Source: Ardenticatenaceae bacterium (GTDB lineage Bacteria > Chloroflexota > Anaerolineae > Promineifilales > Promineifilaceae). Taken from it: DNA of 64,000 nt. Numbering within the stretch: position 1 is the stretch's first letter; the number at the start of each line of letters is the position of its first letter. The notes beneath the pieces are model-generated. The model did no database searches. It was not told the DNA's origin and was given only the letters and a program-made list of their open reading frames with translations. The stretch covers positions 434,001 through 498,000 of the forward strand of contig JACKBS010000008.1 of NCBI GenBank assembly GCA_020634435.1. Direction: 5' to 3'. Position numbers and translations under genes: made by a program. Positions 23,587 through 31,862 of this stretch are shown piece after piece.

Positions 23587-24582
23587 TTAAAGTTCGATTG
23601 GGTTGGAGAGGATTTCCACGAGCAGCTTGACCGAATTCTCCACGTCGTCGGCGTGGACGGTTTCGCTTTGCGAATGCACGTAGCGGCAGGGGATGGAGAT
23701 ACAGCCCGCGGCCGAGCCACCGTTGGCAATCTGGATGGGACGGGCGTCGGTGGTGCCACCAGTGAGCACTTCCAGTTGGTACGGAATGTTGGCCGCTTCG
23801 GCGCGCTTTCTCATGGTGCGTACCAGGCCAGTGTGGGCAATCATGCCGCTGTCTTTCACTTTGATGGCGGTACCTTTGCCCAGGCTTACAGCGATGGGCG
23901 TCGGTTCGGGCGTGTCGCCCGCCAGGGTCACGTCTAGGGCAATACCCACGTCGGGATCAATCATGTTGGCCGCGGCCTGTGCCCCGCGCGTGCCCACTTC
24001 TTCCTGCACGCTGAAAACAAAATAGACATCGTGCGGCGTTTTCTTGAGCCGCTTCATTGCTTCGATAGCCACCACACAGCCAATACGGTCATCCATGCTT
24101 TTGGCGCTAAGGAATTTACCTTGGGCCAGGAAATCCCGCACAAACCCCACCGCGTCGCCCACGTTTACGGGGCAGTCGGCCTTGCTGCTGGCACCCACGT
24201 CAATGTAATGTTTGTCCAGCCCATGCACCTTGCTCCGGTCGGTGATCCGGTCGCTGTAGATGACGCCGATACGGCCGTCGGCAAACTTGACCCGGCTGCC
24301 TAACAGAGTATGCGGGTAGATGCCCCCAATATTTGTGAAGCGGCAAAAGCCATCTTCGGTGATGTGCGAAACCATCAGGCCAATTTCGTCCATGTGGGCC
24401 GCGATCATCACCTTGAGGCCGTCCTTGCCCTTTCCTTTTTTGCGGGCAATCAGGTTGCCCATTGCATCTACCGAAATTTCATCGGCGTACTTCTCAATTT
24501 CCGGCCGGATCAACGCCCGCATGTTGTCTTCAAAGCCCGACGGGCCGTATGCTTCTACCAGTTTTTTGATTAAATCGTTCAT
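23587..24582 (-). CDS. M42-family aminopeptidase, copy 1
   Basis: This 331-residue protein has all M42 (glutamyl aminopeptidase/TET-like) metal and catalytic segments: MIAAHMDEIGLMV (first His-x-Asp), SAKSMDDRIGCVVA (bridging Asp), FVFSVQEEVGTRGA (catalytic Glu-Glu), a GIALDVTLAGD strand with Asp, and CRYVHSQSETVHADD with the last His. M42 enzymes are dinuclear-metal, cytoplasmic aminopeptidases that trim short peptides and often form dodecamers. It is the third of three tandem paralogues in transcription order. Confidence 0.94.
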   Translation of the reverse strand: MNDLIKKLVEAYGPSGFEDNMRALIRPEIEKYADEISVDAMGNLIARKKGKGKDGLKVMIAAHMDEIGLMVSHITEDGFCRFTNIGGIYPHTLLGSRVKFADGRIGVIYSDRITDRSKVHGLDKHYIDVGASSKADCPVNVGDAVGFVRDFLAQGKFLSAKSMDDRIGCVVAIEAMKRLKKTPHDVYFVFSVQEEVGTRGAQAAANMIDPDVGIALDVTLAGDTPEPTPIAVSLGKGTAIKVKDSGMIAHTGLVRTMRKRAEAANIPYQLEVLTGGTTDARPIQIANGGSAAGCISIPCRYVHSQSETVHADDVENSVKLLVEILSNPIEL

Positions 24583-24616
24583 GTCTTAACCTCAAAGTCG
24601 CTTTGTGTTGAGGGTT

Positions 24617-24691
24617 AAGTAATTAGGCAATTGAGTAATAGGGTCATTACTGAATTACTTAATTACCCAATTGCTCAATTACGCTTCACAA
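24617..24691. repeat. Intergenic repeat, AATTACTCAATTACC family
   Basis: Degenerate direct and inverted copies of GTAATTGAGTAAT/ATTACTTAATTACCC fill the spacer between M42 copies 1 and 2. The same family occurs at 51864-51921 and 52792-52817, where it is split by an IS element. Confidence 0.75.
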
Positions 24692-25712
24692 TGTCCTCAG
24701 TTAAATTCAACAATGTCGCTTTGGCCAGCTTCACCACATTCGCATAATCATCAAGATTGATCATCATGGTGGGGGTGTGGGCATAACGACCGGGCACCGC
24801 GATGGTGGCGGCGGGAATGGCCCCACGGACGCGCTGGATAACGGCCGTATTGGTTCCCCCACCGCCTGGCCGACGAATCTGGAATGGGATGTTGTTGTTG
24901 GCCGCCGTCTGGGTGATGAGGCTTACCAGGCGCGGGTCCTGCACCGTGCCGCTGTCCATCACATAGATGGACGGCCCCATGCCCAGCGCTACGTTGGGGC
25001 TGACGTCATCTTTGTTGGGTAGATCGTAGGCGGGAGTGCATTCCAAAATAAGGGCTACATCGGGTTTAACGCCGTACCCAGCGGTGGTTGCCCCCCGCAG
25101 ACCCACTTCTTCCTGCACGGTGAAGGTGGCAATGAGATCAAACGGATACGGCCGTTCCCGCAGCAGTTCCACTAATGCCGCACAGCCAGCCCGGTTGTCA
25201 AACGATTTGCCAATGGCGGTTGGGCCAAGTTCCTCGTATTCGGTCACAAACGCCGCTCGGTCGCCCAGGCTGACCTTACCACTGGCAGCATCCTTGTTCT
25301 TCGCGCCGATGTCAATGCGCATATCGTCCATCTTCACTACGCTGTTGCGTTGGCTGGCGTTCAGCAGGTGAATGGGCCGTGCGCCAATAACCCCGGTGAT
25401 CTTCTTGGGGCCGACTTGCACTACCTTGCCCAACAGGGCACGGTCGTCAAAGCCGCCCACACCGGCAAATTTCAGCGTGCCGTTGCTGTCGAAGTCGGTG
25501 ACGATGAGCCCCACCTCGTCCATGTGGGCATCCACCATTACGCGCAAATTGAGCTTGCCCGTGCCTTTTTTGAGGGCAATCAGGCTGCCCATTGCGTCTA
25601 CATGCCATTCGTCTACGTGGTCAGCAATGAGGTCGCGGATCAGCAGCCGCACCTCTTTTTCCTCGCCAGACACGCCGACGGCTTCGGTTAGATTTTTGAG
25701 TAGTTCGTTCAT
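24675..25712 (-). CDS. M42-family aminopeptidase, copy 2
   Basis: This 345-residue paralogue has MVDAHMDEVGLIV, GKSFDNRAGCAALV, ATFTVQEEVGLRGA, ALILECTPAYD and PGRYAHTPTMMINLDD. All five metal or catalytic positions are kept, with Glu for Asp at the fourth ligand (LECT). The last His lies in YAHTPTM rather than VHSQSE. It is more divergent from copy 1 than a recent duplicate would be, suggesting a different peptide preference. Confidence 0.94.
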   Translation of the reverse strand: MNELLKNLTEAVGVSGEEKEVRLLIRDLIADHVDEWHVDAMGSLIALKKGTGKLNLRVMVDAHMDEVGLIVTDFDSNGTLKFAGVGGFDDRALLGKVVQVGPKKITGVIGARPIHLLNASQRNSVVKMDDMRIDIGAKNKDAASGKVSLGDRAAFVTEYEELGPTAIGKSFDNRAGCAALVELLRERPYPFDLIATFTVQEEVGLRGATTAGYGVKPDVALILECTPAYDLPNKDDVSPNVALGMGPSIYVMDSGTVQDPRLVSLITQTAANNNIPFQIRRPGGGGTNTAVIQRVRGAIPAATIAVPGRYAHTPTMMINLDDYANVVKLAKATLLNLTEDIVKRN

Positions 25713-25717
25713 AGCGG

Positions 25718-25764
25718 TTATCCGTGATCGGTGTTCGGTAATCCGTTTACCGATTACCGTTTAC
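25718..25764. repeat. Intergenic repeat, GGTAATCGGT family
   Basis: Copies of ATCGGTGTTCGGTAATCCGTTTACCGATTACC lie between M42 copies 2 and 3. The TAA stop of copy 3 (25761-25763 on the minus strand) is part of the repeat. Confidence 0.75.
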
Positions 25765-26852
25765 TGTTCACCCTCTTCTTCCATCATGCCCGCAGCCAAT
25801 TTGCCCAGGAATTCATCGTCCAGTTGGGCAATAAATTCGCCCATCAAACGGCCGCATCGCTCCACATCCTTTAGGGCCACTGATTCCACCATGGTGTGCA
25901 TGTAGCGCAGGGGGATGGAGATGAGGCCGGTGGGGATGCCGCTGCGGGCAACCTGCACGCCAAAAGCGTCGGTGCCGCTGGCCCGGCTGTGCGTGCCGGT
26001 ATCGACAGTCATTTCTAGCGATTCGGCCGTTTTCTTGAGCGCCTTAAACATGCCGGTGTGCACGTTTGGCCCCAGGTCCAGCACCGGCCCGCCGCCGACC
26101 TCAAAGGTGCCGCTGTCGCTGGCCCCCGGCCCTTTGCCAAAGGTCACGTCGATGGCGATGGCGGCGTCTGGCTGCTGCGAGTGGGCGCTGGTGAACGCAC
26201 CTAGCAAGCGGGTTTCTTCCTGCACGGTAGCCACGGCAATTACGTCCCAGCTGTGGCTGCGCTGACTCAGGTAATCTAGGCAAATGGTGACGGCGGCTAC
26301 TGAGGCGCGATTGTCTAATGCTTTGCCAGCGATACGGCCGTTCAATAGTTTGCGCAGCGGCTGGCGGAAGCTAATAAAATCACCCACCGATATTTCCGCC
26401 TCAACTGCTTCCAGCGGCAGGCCAACATCCACGACCAGCTCCTCGTAGCCAAACGGCTTGTTTTGCCGGTCTTCTGGCAGCATCGATCCGGGCAGACTGC
26501 CCAACACGCCGGGGAAATTTTTGTTACGGCCGTGCACCACCACCAGCTGCCCATACAAATGGCGAATATCCACCCCCCCGACATTGCTCACGCGCAAAAA
26601 GCCATTGCCATTGTGCCCCACAATTTGGAAGACCATCAGGGCAATTTCGTCCATGTGCGCGGCCAGCAAAATCGAGCGGCGTGGGGCGGTGCCGTTGCCC
26701 TCTTTCACGGCCATCAGGTTGCCCACGTGGTCGCGGACAAAGTGGCTGGCATAGGGCTGCCACCACTCTTCCACCACGCTGGCTATGGCTTGTTCGTTGC
26801 CAGAGGGACCGGGGGTTTCAGATAAAGTTTGCAAAAGTTTGAAGGTATCCAT
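25761..26852 (-). CDS. M42-family aminopeptidase, copy 3
   Basis: This encodes 363 residues with LLAAHMDEIALMV, AGKALDNRASVAAV, AVATVQEETRLLGA, AIAIDVTFGKGPGA and RYMHTMVESVALKD. The catalytic Glu-Glu and all metal ligands are present. The first gene of the minus-strand set; ATG 26852 with GAGAG upstream is preferred to a GTG two codons earlier. It ends in an acidic tail (MMEEEGEQ). Confidence 0.93.
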   Translation of the reverse strand: MDTFKLLQTLSETPGPSGNEQAIASVVEEWWQPYASHFVRDHVGNLMAVKEGNGTAPRRSILLAAHMDEIALMVFQIVGHNGNGFLRVSNVGGVDIRHLYGQLVVVHGRNKNFPGVLGSLPGSMLPEDRQNKPFGYEELVVDVGLPLEAVEAEISVGDFISFRQPLRKLLNGRIAGKALDNRASVAAVTICLDYLSQRSHSWDVIAVATVQEETRLLGAFTSAHSQQPDAAIAIDVTFGKGPGASDSGTFEVGGGPVLDLGPNVHTGMFKALKKTAESLEMTVDTGTHSRASGTDAFGVQVARSGIPTGLISIPLRYMHTMVESVALKDVERCGRLMGEFIAQLDDEFLGKLAAGMMEEEGEQ

Positions 26853-26879
26853 AGGCACTCTCTTTTTAGGTGGGCCGAC

Positions 26880-27443
26880 TTATGGGCTCGGCGAGGGTTC
26901 TGTGGTGGCTGTTTCTGTAGGTGGTGCAGACTGGGTAGCCGTTGCTTCTTGCGTAGCCGTCGCGGTAGGCGCGGCTGTGGTTGCTGTACTGGTAGGCGTC
27001 GCTGTTGCTTCCAGGGTGGCCGTGGCGGTTGGTGTGCTGCTTGGCGTCGCCGTGGCATCTTCTGTGGCTGTGGCGGTAGCCGTGCTGGTTGCCGTGGCTG
27101 TTCCGGTAGCGGTAGCGGTGCTGGTAGACGTCGCCGTTGCGGTTGGTGTAAACGTGGGCAGGAAGGTGGGGGTTACAAACTGGTCTGGCGTGGGTGGCAG
27201 CGTGGCGCTTGGTGTGGGTGTTCCGGCGGTGCTGGTGGGAACGGCCGTTAACGTGCCGGGTTCTAAAACAGGTGTCGCCGTATTGGAAGGCGTGGGCGAA
27301 ACAACCACCGGTAGGGTAGGCGGCAAATCGGTGACGGGTGTGTCTGGCGCAATCACTAAAAGCACAACCCCGGCAAGATAACACGGTATGGTTAGCACGA
27401 TAATTCCAATCAGAATAAGATATGTACGGCGGCGAGAATTCAT
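26880..27443 (-). CDS. Membrane-anchored low-complexity Thr/Ala/Pro protein
   Basis: This encodes 187 residues. A basic start (MNSRRRTYL) and one membrane helix (ILIGIIVLTIPCYLAGVVLLVIA) are followed by about 150 residues made almost only of T, A, P and S in TATAT/TPT repeats. It predicts a type II anchored, probably glycosylated extracytoplasmic stalk. ATG 27443 is placed by a near-consensus promoter exactly seven bases ahead. Two apparent longer starts sit inside that promoter. The opposite strands are open because of repeat codon bias and are not genes. Confidence 0.75.
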   Translation of the reverse strand: MNSRRRTYLILIGIIVLTIPCYLAGVVLLVIAPDTPVTDLPPTLPVVVSPTPSNTATPVLEPGTLTAVPTSTAGTPTPSATLPPTPDQFVTPTFLPTFTPTATATSTSTATATGTATATSTATATATEDATATPSSTPTATATLEATATPTSTATTAAPTATATQEATATQSAPPTETATTEPSPSP

Positions 27444-27450
27444 CAGCGGG

Positions 27451-27479
27451 ATAATAGATGACATCGCACCAAATGACAA
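27451..27479 (-). promoter_or_regulatory. Promoter for a leaderless mRNA of the Thr/Ala-rich gene
   Basis: On the minus strand TTGTCA (27479-27474), a 17-base spacer and TATTAT (27456-27451) are followed by CCCGCTG and the ATG at 27443. The transcript should start at the ATG. Confidence 0.75.
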
Positions 27480-27529
27480 CTCTTGGTGCGCCTATGACCA
27501 TCGTCCAGGTACCGGAGGCAGGTGGTTGA

Positions 27530-27558
27530 TTGCTATGGCTATGACCGCATGTTATAAT
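27530..27558 (+). promoter_or_regulatory. Promoter of the large sensor kinase gene
   Basis: TTGCTA (27530-27535), 17 bases, TATAAT (27553-27558) with an extended -10 TG at 27550-27551. The 5' leader would be about 85 bases. It diverges from the promoter at 27451-27479. Confidence 0.75.
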
Positions 27559-27651
27559 CAACTCGCTGTATCGTTATTGTAAAGTAAGCGGCGAGAAGTG
27601 TTCCGTTAGCTCAAGAGGGACCTTTGGTCTCAGCGTGAAGAGAATAAACGT

Positions 27652-30600
27652 ATGCCCGTAAATCTGTGGGGTGTAAGTAGGGATTTGTCGCTTAACCTGC
27701 CAAACCGTGCGGTTGGCTACCTGCTTTTGCTCTTTTGTATTGCTTTTTTTGTCTACCTAGCCCACCGTTTTCGTCCTAACTTGCAGCGGTTTATACGCCA
27801 ACAATGGGTGTGGACGATTGCCCTGTTGTTGGCCGGTTTGTTCGCCAGTCAACTACTCCCCCTTCATCTACCTTTTGCTCTGCCACCATCGGCAGAACTG
27901 CCGGACAGCGCTGCCGTGCTGTTGAATGCTATCCCGCTGCTGCTGGCTGGGGTTGTGGTTGGGCCAACAGGAGCATTTTTTGTGGGCGCGTTAACTGGGC
28001 TGGGGTTCAGCCTGGGGCAAACACACCAACTGTTTGATATTTTCTGGGGCGCGTTTACGGCCGTTTCCCTCGCATTCCTCCTGCAACAAAGATACTCCGG
28101 GCAAATTTACCACTGGCTGCGCCAGCCCTGGGTGGTGGGGGTAATTGGGGGCTTGCTGCTGACCATTTTGAGCGGCTTCGCCACCTTTGTTTCTGTGGCT
28201 GTTTCTGGCCTATCGGCGCTGGATCAGGCGCTGGTGGTGGCCACGGCCAACCTTCTGCCCCGGCTGCTAGAAGGGCTGATTGCTGGCGGCGTGGTGACCT
28301 TTATTTTGCGCAGTGTGCCCGATTTACGGCCGTCGCAGCCCTTGGTGCCGCCGCCCACCCGGCGCAGTTTGCAGCGACGCTTGCAGCTAAATTTTTTTGC
28401 TTTTGCCGCCTTGCTCATCCTGCTTTCGATTACCGTCGTCTACAATCTCGCCATCTCCGTCTCCACCCGGCTGGTGGTGAACCAGATGGCTTACAATGCC
28501 AGCGTTGTTGCCGAAGAAATCCCCCAGTTTGTGAATCAACTGGATACCCAGCTCACATTAATTGAAGCGGATCAGACCGCGTTGCTGAGTTCCAATACGG
28601 CCGTTGCCCGCGAAGCTTTAGCCGAACTGTACCAACGTAACGCCACCACCTATGAACAGCTGCTGCTGGTAGATGAGGCGGGTGAAGTAACGGCCGTTTT
28701 CCCCGCAACCATCAGCGATTCCCCCGAACTTTCTGCTGACGAGCTCAGCGCCGTAGATGCCGCCTTTACCCCGGCGCACAAAAATGTCGCCCTGGCCAAC
28801 ATGCCCACTTCCGAGCAGGTGCTTAGTCTGGTGGTCCCCATTCAGACCGCCGATGGCGATACGGCCGTTGTGCTCATCGGACGATTGGCTAATTTCAGTT
28901 TGGATGAGCTGCTGGTTAATCTTCAAGGGACCGTGGGCGGTGGCACTGGCTTCCTGGTGAACGAACAGGGCCAAGTCATTGCCCACCCGCAAAACGTCTT
29001 TATTCGCGCGGCGTGGCCGGGGACAGAAGATGATCTGCGCCGCCTTTGGCTGACCCGCACTGAAGATGGCACCGCTTACCGTGGTTGGCTGCAAGGTAGC
29101 AGTACGCGCGAACTCATTTACACCCAAACGGTCGCTGAACCCGCCTGGACGGTGGTTACGGCCGTTCCCTACGAGATCGTGCTTGGCCAGGCATTGCGCA
29201 TCGGCTGGCCGTTGCTGCTGGTGTTGCTGCTGGGCACAGCCCTGTTTTACACCAACGTGGCCCTGTTGGGCCGCGACATCACCCAGCCGATCAACAAAAT
29301 TGTGGCCGCGAGCAAAACGATGGCCGCCGGGGGCAGTTGGGCCGCGACCGAACTGGAGCAGCGCGAAGATGAAATTGGCGAACTGAACCAGGCGTTTATC
29401 CAGATGCAGCGGGCGACGCGCAAACAGCTTAACGATTTGTCCCTGCTGCTAGGCACCAGCCACGACGTTTCCACCAGTATCGATCTGAACCAAGGCATTC
29501 CGGCTATTTTGCGCGGTGCGTTGCGCGGCACCGGCGCGGCTGGGGCGCGAGCTGTGGTGCTCAACCCCAGCGGTGGCAACCCGCTTTCTTTTGGTGAAGG
29601 CCCGGCGGCTGAGTCGATGAAGTCGCTCGATAGGCCTATCATGACCCGGCTGCGCCACATGCAGGAGCTGATGCTGGCTACGTCTAACCAGATTCGCGCC
29701 GCGCTGGAGCTGGAGCGCGATGAAGAGCCGCCAGTACCTGCACTGGTCGCCATCCCACTCTACTCCCACGATCGCTTCCAGGGCATTCTGTGGCTTGGGT
29801 ACCGCCAAGCGCATAGCTACGATATTTCTGAGCGCAATTTACTGGTGACTCTGGCCAGCCAAACGGCCGTCCTCGTTGAAAATGCCCGCCTCTTTGCCAC
29901 TGCCGAAGGGGGGCGTCGCCGACTGGCTGCGGTGCTGGCCAGCACCACCGACGCCGTCATCGTTACTGACCAGACCGAGCGCATTTTGCTCATCAACCGG
30001 GCCGCCGAGCGTATTTTTAACCTCAATGCCAGCAAGGTGACGGGCCGCCCCGTGGCCAAAGTCATCGAGTCGCAAGAGCTGGTTAAAGCGCTTACCGGGC
30101 AAGAAGAACATACCCGCAATTTGGAAGTGCCGATGCTCGATGGCGCGACTTATTACGCCAGCGCCTCCACCATCATCAGTAACGAGGGGCAAGTTTTCGG
30201 CCGTGTTGCCGTTTTGCGCGACATCACCCATCTCAAGGAAATCGACGAGATGAAGTCCGAATTTGTGGCCACCGTCTCGCACGATTTGCGTAGCCCGCTC
30301 ACCTACATGCGCGGCTATGCCACTATGGTTCCGATGGTGGATGAGCTCAGCCCCAAGCAGCATGAATACCTGGACAAGATTCTCACCGGTATCGATCAGA
30401 TGTCTCAACTGGTGGACGATTTGCTTGATTTAGGCCGCATCGAAGCAGGCGTGGATTTGGCCCAAGAGCGGATCGAGGTGAAGCCGCTGCTGGAAAGCAT
30501 TGCCGAAGAATATTGGCAGCATGCACATCTGGCAGGCATCAAGCTTCATGTGGATGTTCCAGACGATGTTTCCACCGTCACCGGCGATGGGTCGCTCATT

Positions 30601-30978
30601 CGCCAGGCACTGACCAACCTGTTGGGCAACGGCATCAAATACGCGCCGAACAGCGGCCCGATGTGGCTGCGTGCCGAACAGAAAAATGGCGAGCTTATCC
30701 TGAGCGTGCAGGACAACGGCCCAGGCATCCCCAAACAAGACCAGATGCGCCTGTTTGAGAAATTCTACCGCGTGAAGCAGCGCGGTACAGAAAAAATCAA
30801 GGGGTCGGGGCTGGGATTGGCCATCGTTCGCTCCATTGCCGAGCGGCACGGCGGGCGTGCCTGGTGCATCAGCCAGCAGGGTGAAGGCTGCACCTTTGCC
30901 ATTTCGCTGCCTGCATACAGCAATGGCTATCGGCCTGCGCCTAGCCAGAATTATGCAGATGAAGGGGAAAGTCGGTAA
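27652..30978 (+). CDS. Large membrane sensor histidine kinase (7TM-cache-HAMP-GAF-PAS-HisKA-HATPase)
   Basis: This encodes 1108 residues. Six or seven hydrophobic helices occupy about 15-285, followed by an extracytoplasmic cache-like region to about 515, a further helix (WPLLLVLLLGTALFYTNVALL), HAMP near 540 (RDITQPINKIVAASKTMAAGG), a GAF-like domain about 575-750, PAS about 753-860 (AVIVTDQTERILLINRAAERIF), HisKA with phospho-His in ATVSHDLRSPLTYM (about 870), and HATPase with N box NLLGNGIKY, G1 DNGPGIP and G2 GSGLGLAIV. No response regulator gene is adjacent. The signal is unknown. The stop codon lies in a GGTAATCGGT-type repeat. Confidence 0.93.
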   Translation: MPVNLWGVSRDLSLNLPNRAVGYLLLLFCIAFFVYLAHRFRPNLQRFIRQQWVWTIALLLAGLFASQLLPLHLPFALPPSAELPDSAAVLLNAIPLLLAGVVVGPTGAFFVGALTGLGFSLGQTHQLFDIFWGAFTAVSLAFLLQQRYSGQIYHWLRQPWVVGVIGGLLLTILSGFATFVSVAVSGLSALDQALVVATANLLPRLLEGLIAGGVVTFILRSVPDLRPSQPLVPPPTRRSLQRRLQLNFFAFAALLILLSITVVYNLAISVSTRLVVNQMAYNASVVAEEIPQFVNQLDTQLTLIEADQTALLSSNTAVAREALAELYQRNATTYEQLLLVDEAGEVTAVFPATISDSPELSADELSAVDAAFTPAHKNVALANMPTSEQVLSLVVPIQTADGDTAVVLIGRLANFSLDELLVNLQGTVGGGTGFLVNEQGQVIAHPQNVFIRAAWPGTEDDLRRLWLTRTEDGTAYRGWLQGSSTRELIYTQTVAEPAWTVVTAVPYEIVLGQALRIGWPLLLVLLLGTALFYTNVALLGRDITQPINKIVAASKTMAAGGSWAATELEQREDEIGELNQAFIQMQRATRKQLNDLSLLLGTSHDVSTSIDLNQGIPAILRGALRGTGAAGARAVVLNPSGGNPLSFGEGPAAESMKSLDRPIMTRLRHMQELMLATSNQIRAALELERDEEPPVPALVAIPLYSHDRFQGILWLGYRQAHSYDISERNLLVTLASQTAVLVENARLFATAEGGRRRLAAVLASTTDAVIVTDQTERILLINRAAERIFNLNASKVTGRPVAKVIESQELVKALTGQEEHTRNLEVPMLDGATYYASASTIISNEGQVFGRVAVLRDITHLKEIDEMKSEFVATVSHDLRSPLTYMRGYATMVPMVDELSPKQHEYLDKILTGIDQMSQLVDDLLDLGRIEAGVDLAQERIEVKPLLESIAEEYWQHAHLAGIKLHVDVPDDVSTVTGDGSLIRQALTNLLGNGIKYAPNSGPMWLRAEQKNGELILSVQDNGPGIPKQDQMRLFEKFYRVKQRGTEKIKGSGLGLAIVRSIAERHGGRAWCISQQGEGCTFAISLPAYSNGYRPAPSQNYADEGESR

Positions 30979-31008
30979 GCGGTAAACGGTTATCGGTGAA
31001 CGGTAATT
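30973..31008. repeat. Intergenic repeat, GGTAATCGGT family
   Basis: CGGTAAGCGGTAAACGG and CGGTGAACGGTAATTG units directly overlap the TAA stop of the sensor kinase. Confidence 0.7.
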
Positions 31009-31015
31009 GAGATGT

Positions 31016-31051
31016 GGGGATGTTTGTCTGCCTGACAAACATCCCCTTTTT
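31016..31051. terminator. Strong bidirectional terminator
   Basis: GGGGATGTTTGTC (31016-31028) and its exact complement (31034-31046) form a 13-bp stem with T5 after it. It ends the sensor kinase gene (+) and lies 3 bases from the 3' end of the methyltransferase gene (-). Confidence 0.92.
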
Positions 31052-31053
31052 AT

Positions 31054-31845
31054 TTAGCGCTTTTGGGCAATGATGGCAAAGCCGCCAGCCACGTAGCGCG
31101 TTTCGTGGCCCCAGCTGCCGGGTTCCGCATTTGCGAACGATTGCTGGTAATGCGGTGCTTCCACCACACGCCGAATGTCAAATCCATTTTCGATGAGGCC
31201 GTTAAAAATATCGTCCATGCGGTGGCGGAACTCGATGCCGCCATCGTCGCGGTGCTGGATGGTTTCAGCGTACGGGGCAGCAATTTCGTAGGCCGAGCCG
31301 TTCCAGGCCATGCGATGTACCGCTGGCTGGCTGTGCTTGACGCGATACAGGCCACCAGGTTGCAGCACGTTAGCCACTTCGCCATACACTTGCCGCAAGT
31401 CGGGGATGTAGGCCAGCGAATCGGCGTGAAACACCAGGTCAAACGCTTGCCGGGGCAGCGCCGACAGGTCGCGCATGTCTGCCTGGACCGTAGTGATGGG
31501 ATAGCCGTAGTGGGCTGCCGCTCTTTCGTCGCCATCCAGCTGGCCACGGGTTAAATCCACGACCGTTACAGTTGCCCCGAGAAGGCCGAAAACGGCCGTT
31601 TGCTGTCCCCCGCCCGCTGCTAAACACAACACATCCTTTCCGGCCACGTCTTGCAACAAGTCGGTGGGAAACAGCTCGTACAGCGGTACTTCCGTTGAAA
31701 TTGACTCCCCTGCTGCTAACTGCTGCAAAGTAGCGTGGTCCAAATTGAGCCATGGTTGCGTATAGCCGCCACCCTTTTGCACCTCGTTTTCCCACAACTG
31801 TTGATTGGCAGACGCAATTTTATCCATTGGTTTTAATCGGGTCAC
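31054..31845 (-). CDS. Class I SAM-dependent methyltransferase
   Basis: This encodes 263 residues with motif I DVLCLAAGGGQQTAVFGLLGA, acidic motif II (VTVVDLTRGQLDGD) and a post-I DLVFHADSLAYIPD strand: a Methyltransf_11/25-type Rossmann fold. The N-terminus (NQQLWENEVQKGGGYTQPW) and the C-terminal GSWGHETRYVAGGFAIIAQK are typical of small-molecule methyltransferases; substrate unknown. GTG 31845 has AGGGG eight bases upstream; an ATG at 31827 is the alternative. Confidence 0.87.
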   Translation of the reverse strand: MTRLKPMDKIASANQQLWENEVQKGGGYTQPWLNLDHATLQQLAAGESISTEVPLYELFPTDLLQDVAGKDVLCLAAGGGQQTAVFGLLGATVTVVDLTRGQLDGDERAAAHYGYPITTVQADMRDLSALPRQAFDLVFHADSLAYIPDLRQVYGEVANVLQPGGLYRVKHSQPAVHRMAWNGSAYEIAAPYAETIQHRDDGGIEFRHRMDDIFNGLIENGFDIRRVVEAPHYQQSFANAEPGSWGHETRYVAGGFAIIAQKR

Positions 31846-31862
31846 CGATAGAGCCCCTTTGC

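Noticed and set aside
26785..27561. Three overlapping frames on both strands over the Thr/Ala-rich gene
   Set aside because: All arise from one low-complexity repeat. Only the minus frame from 27443 has a membrane anchor and a promoter.
27600..27651. Possible tRNA or structured RNA before the large sensor kinase
   Set aside because: GTTAGCTCAAGAGGGACC suggests a D-arm, but no acceptor stem, anticodon arm or T-arm could be paired.
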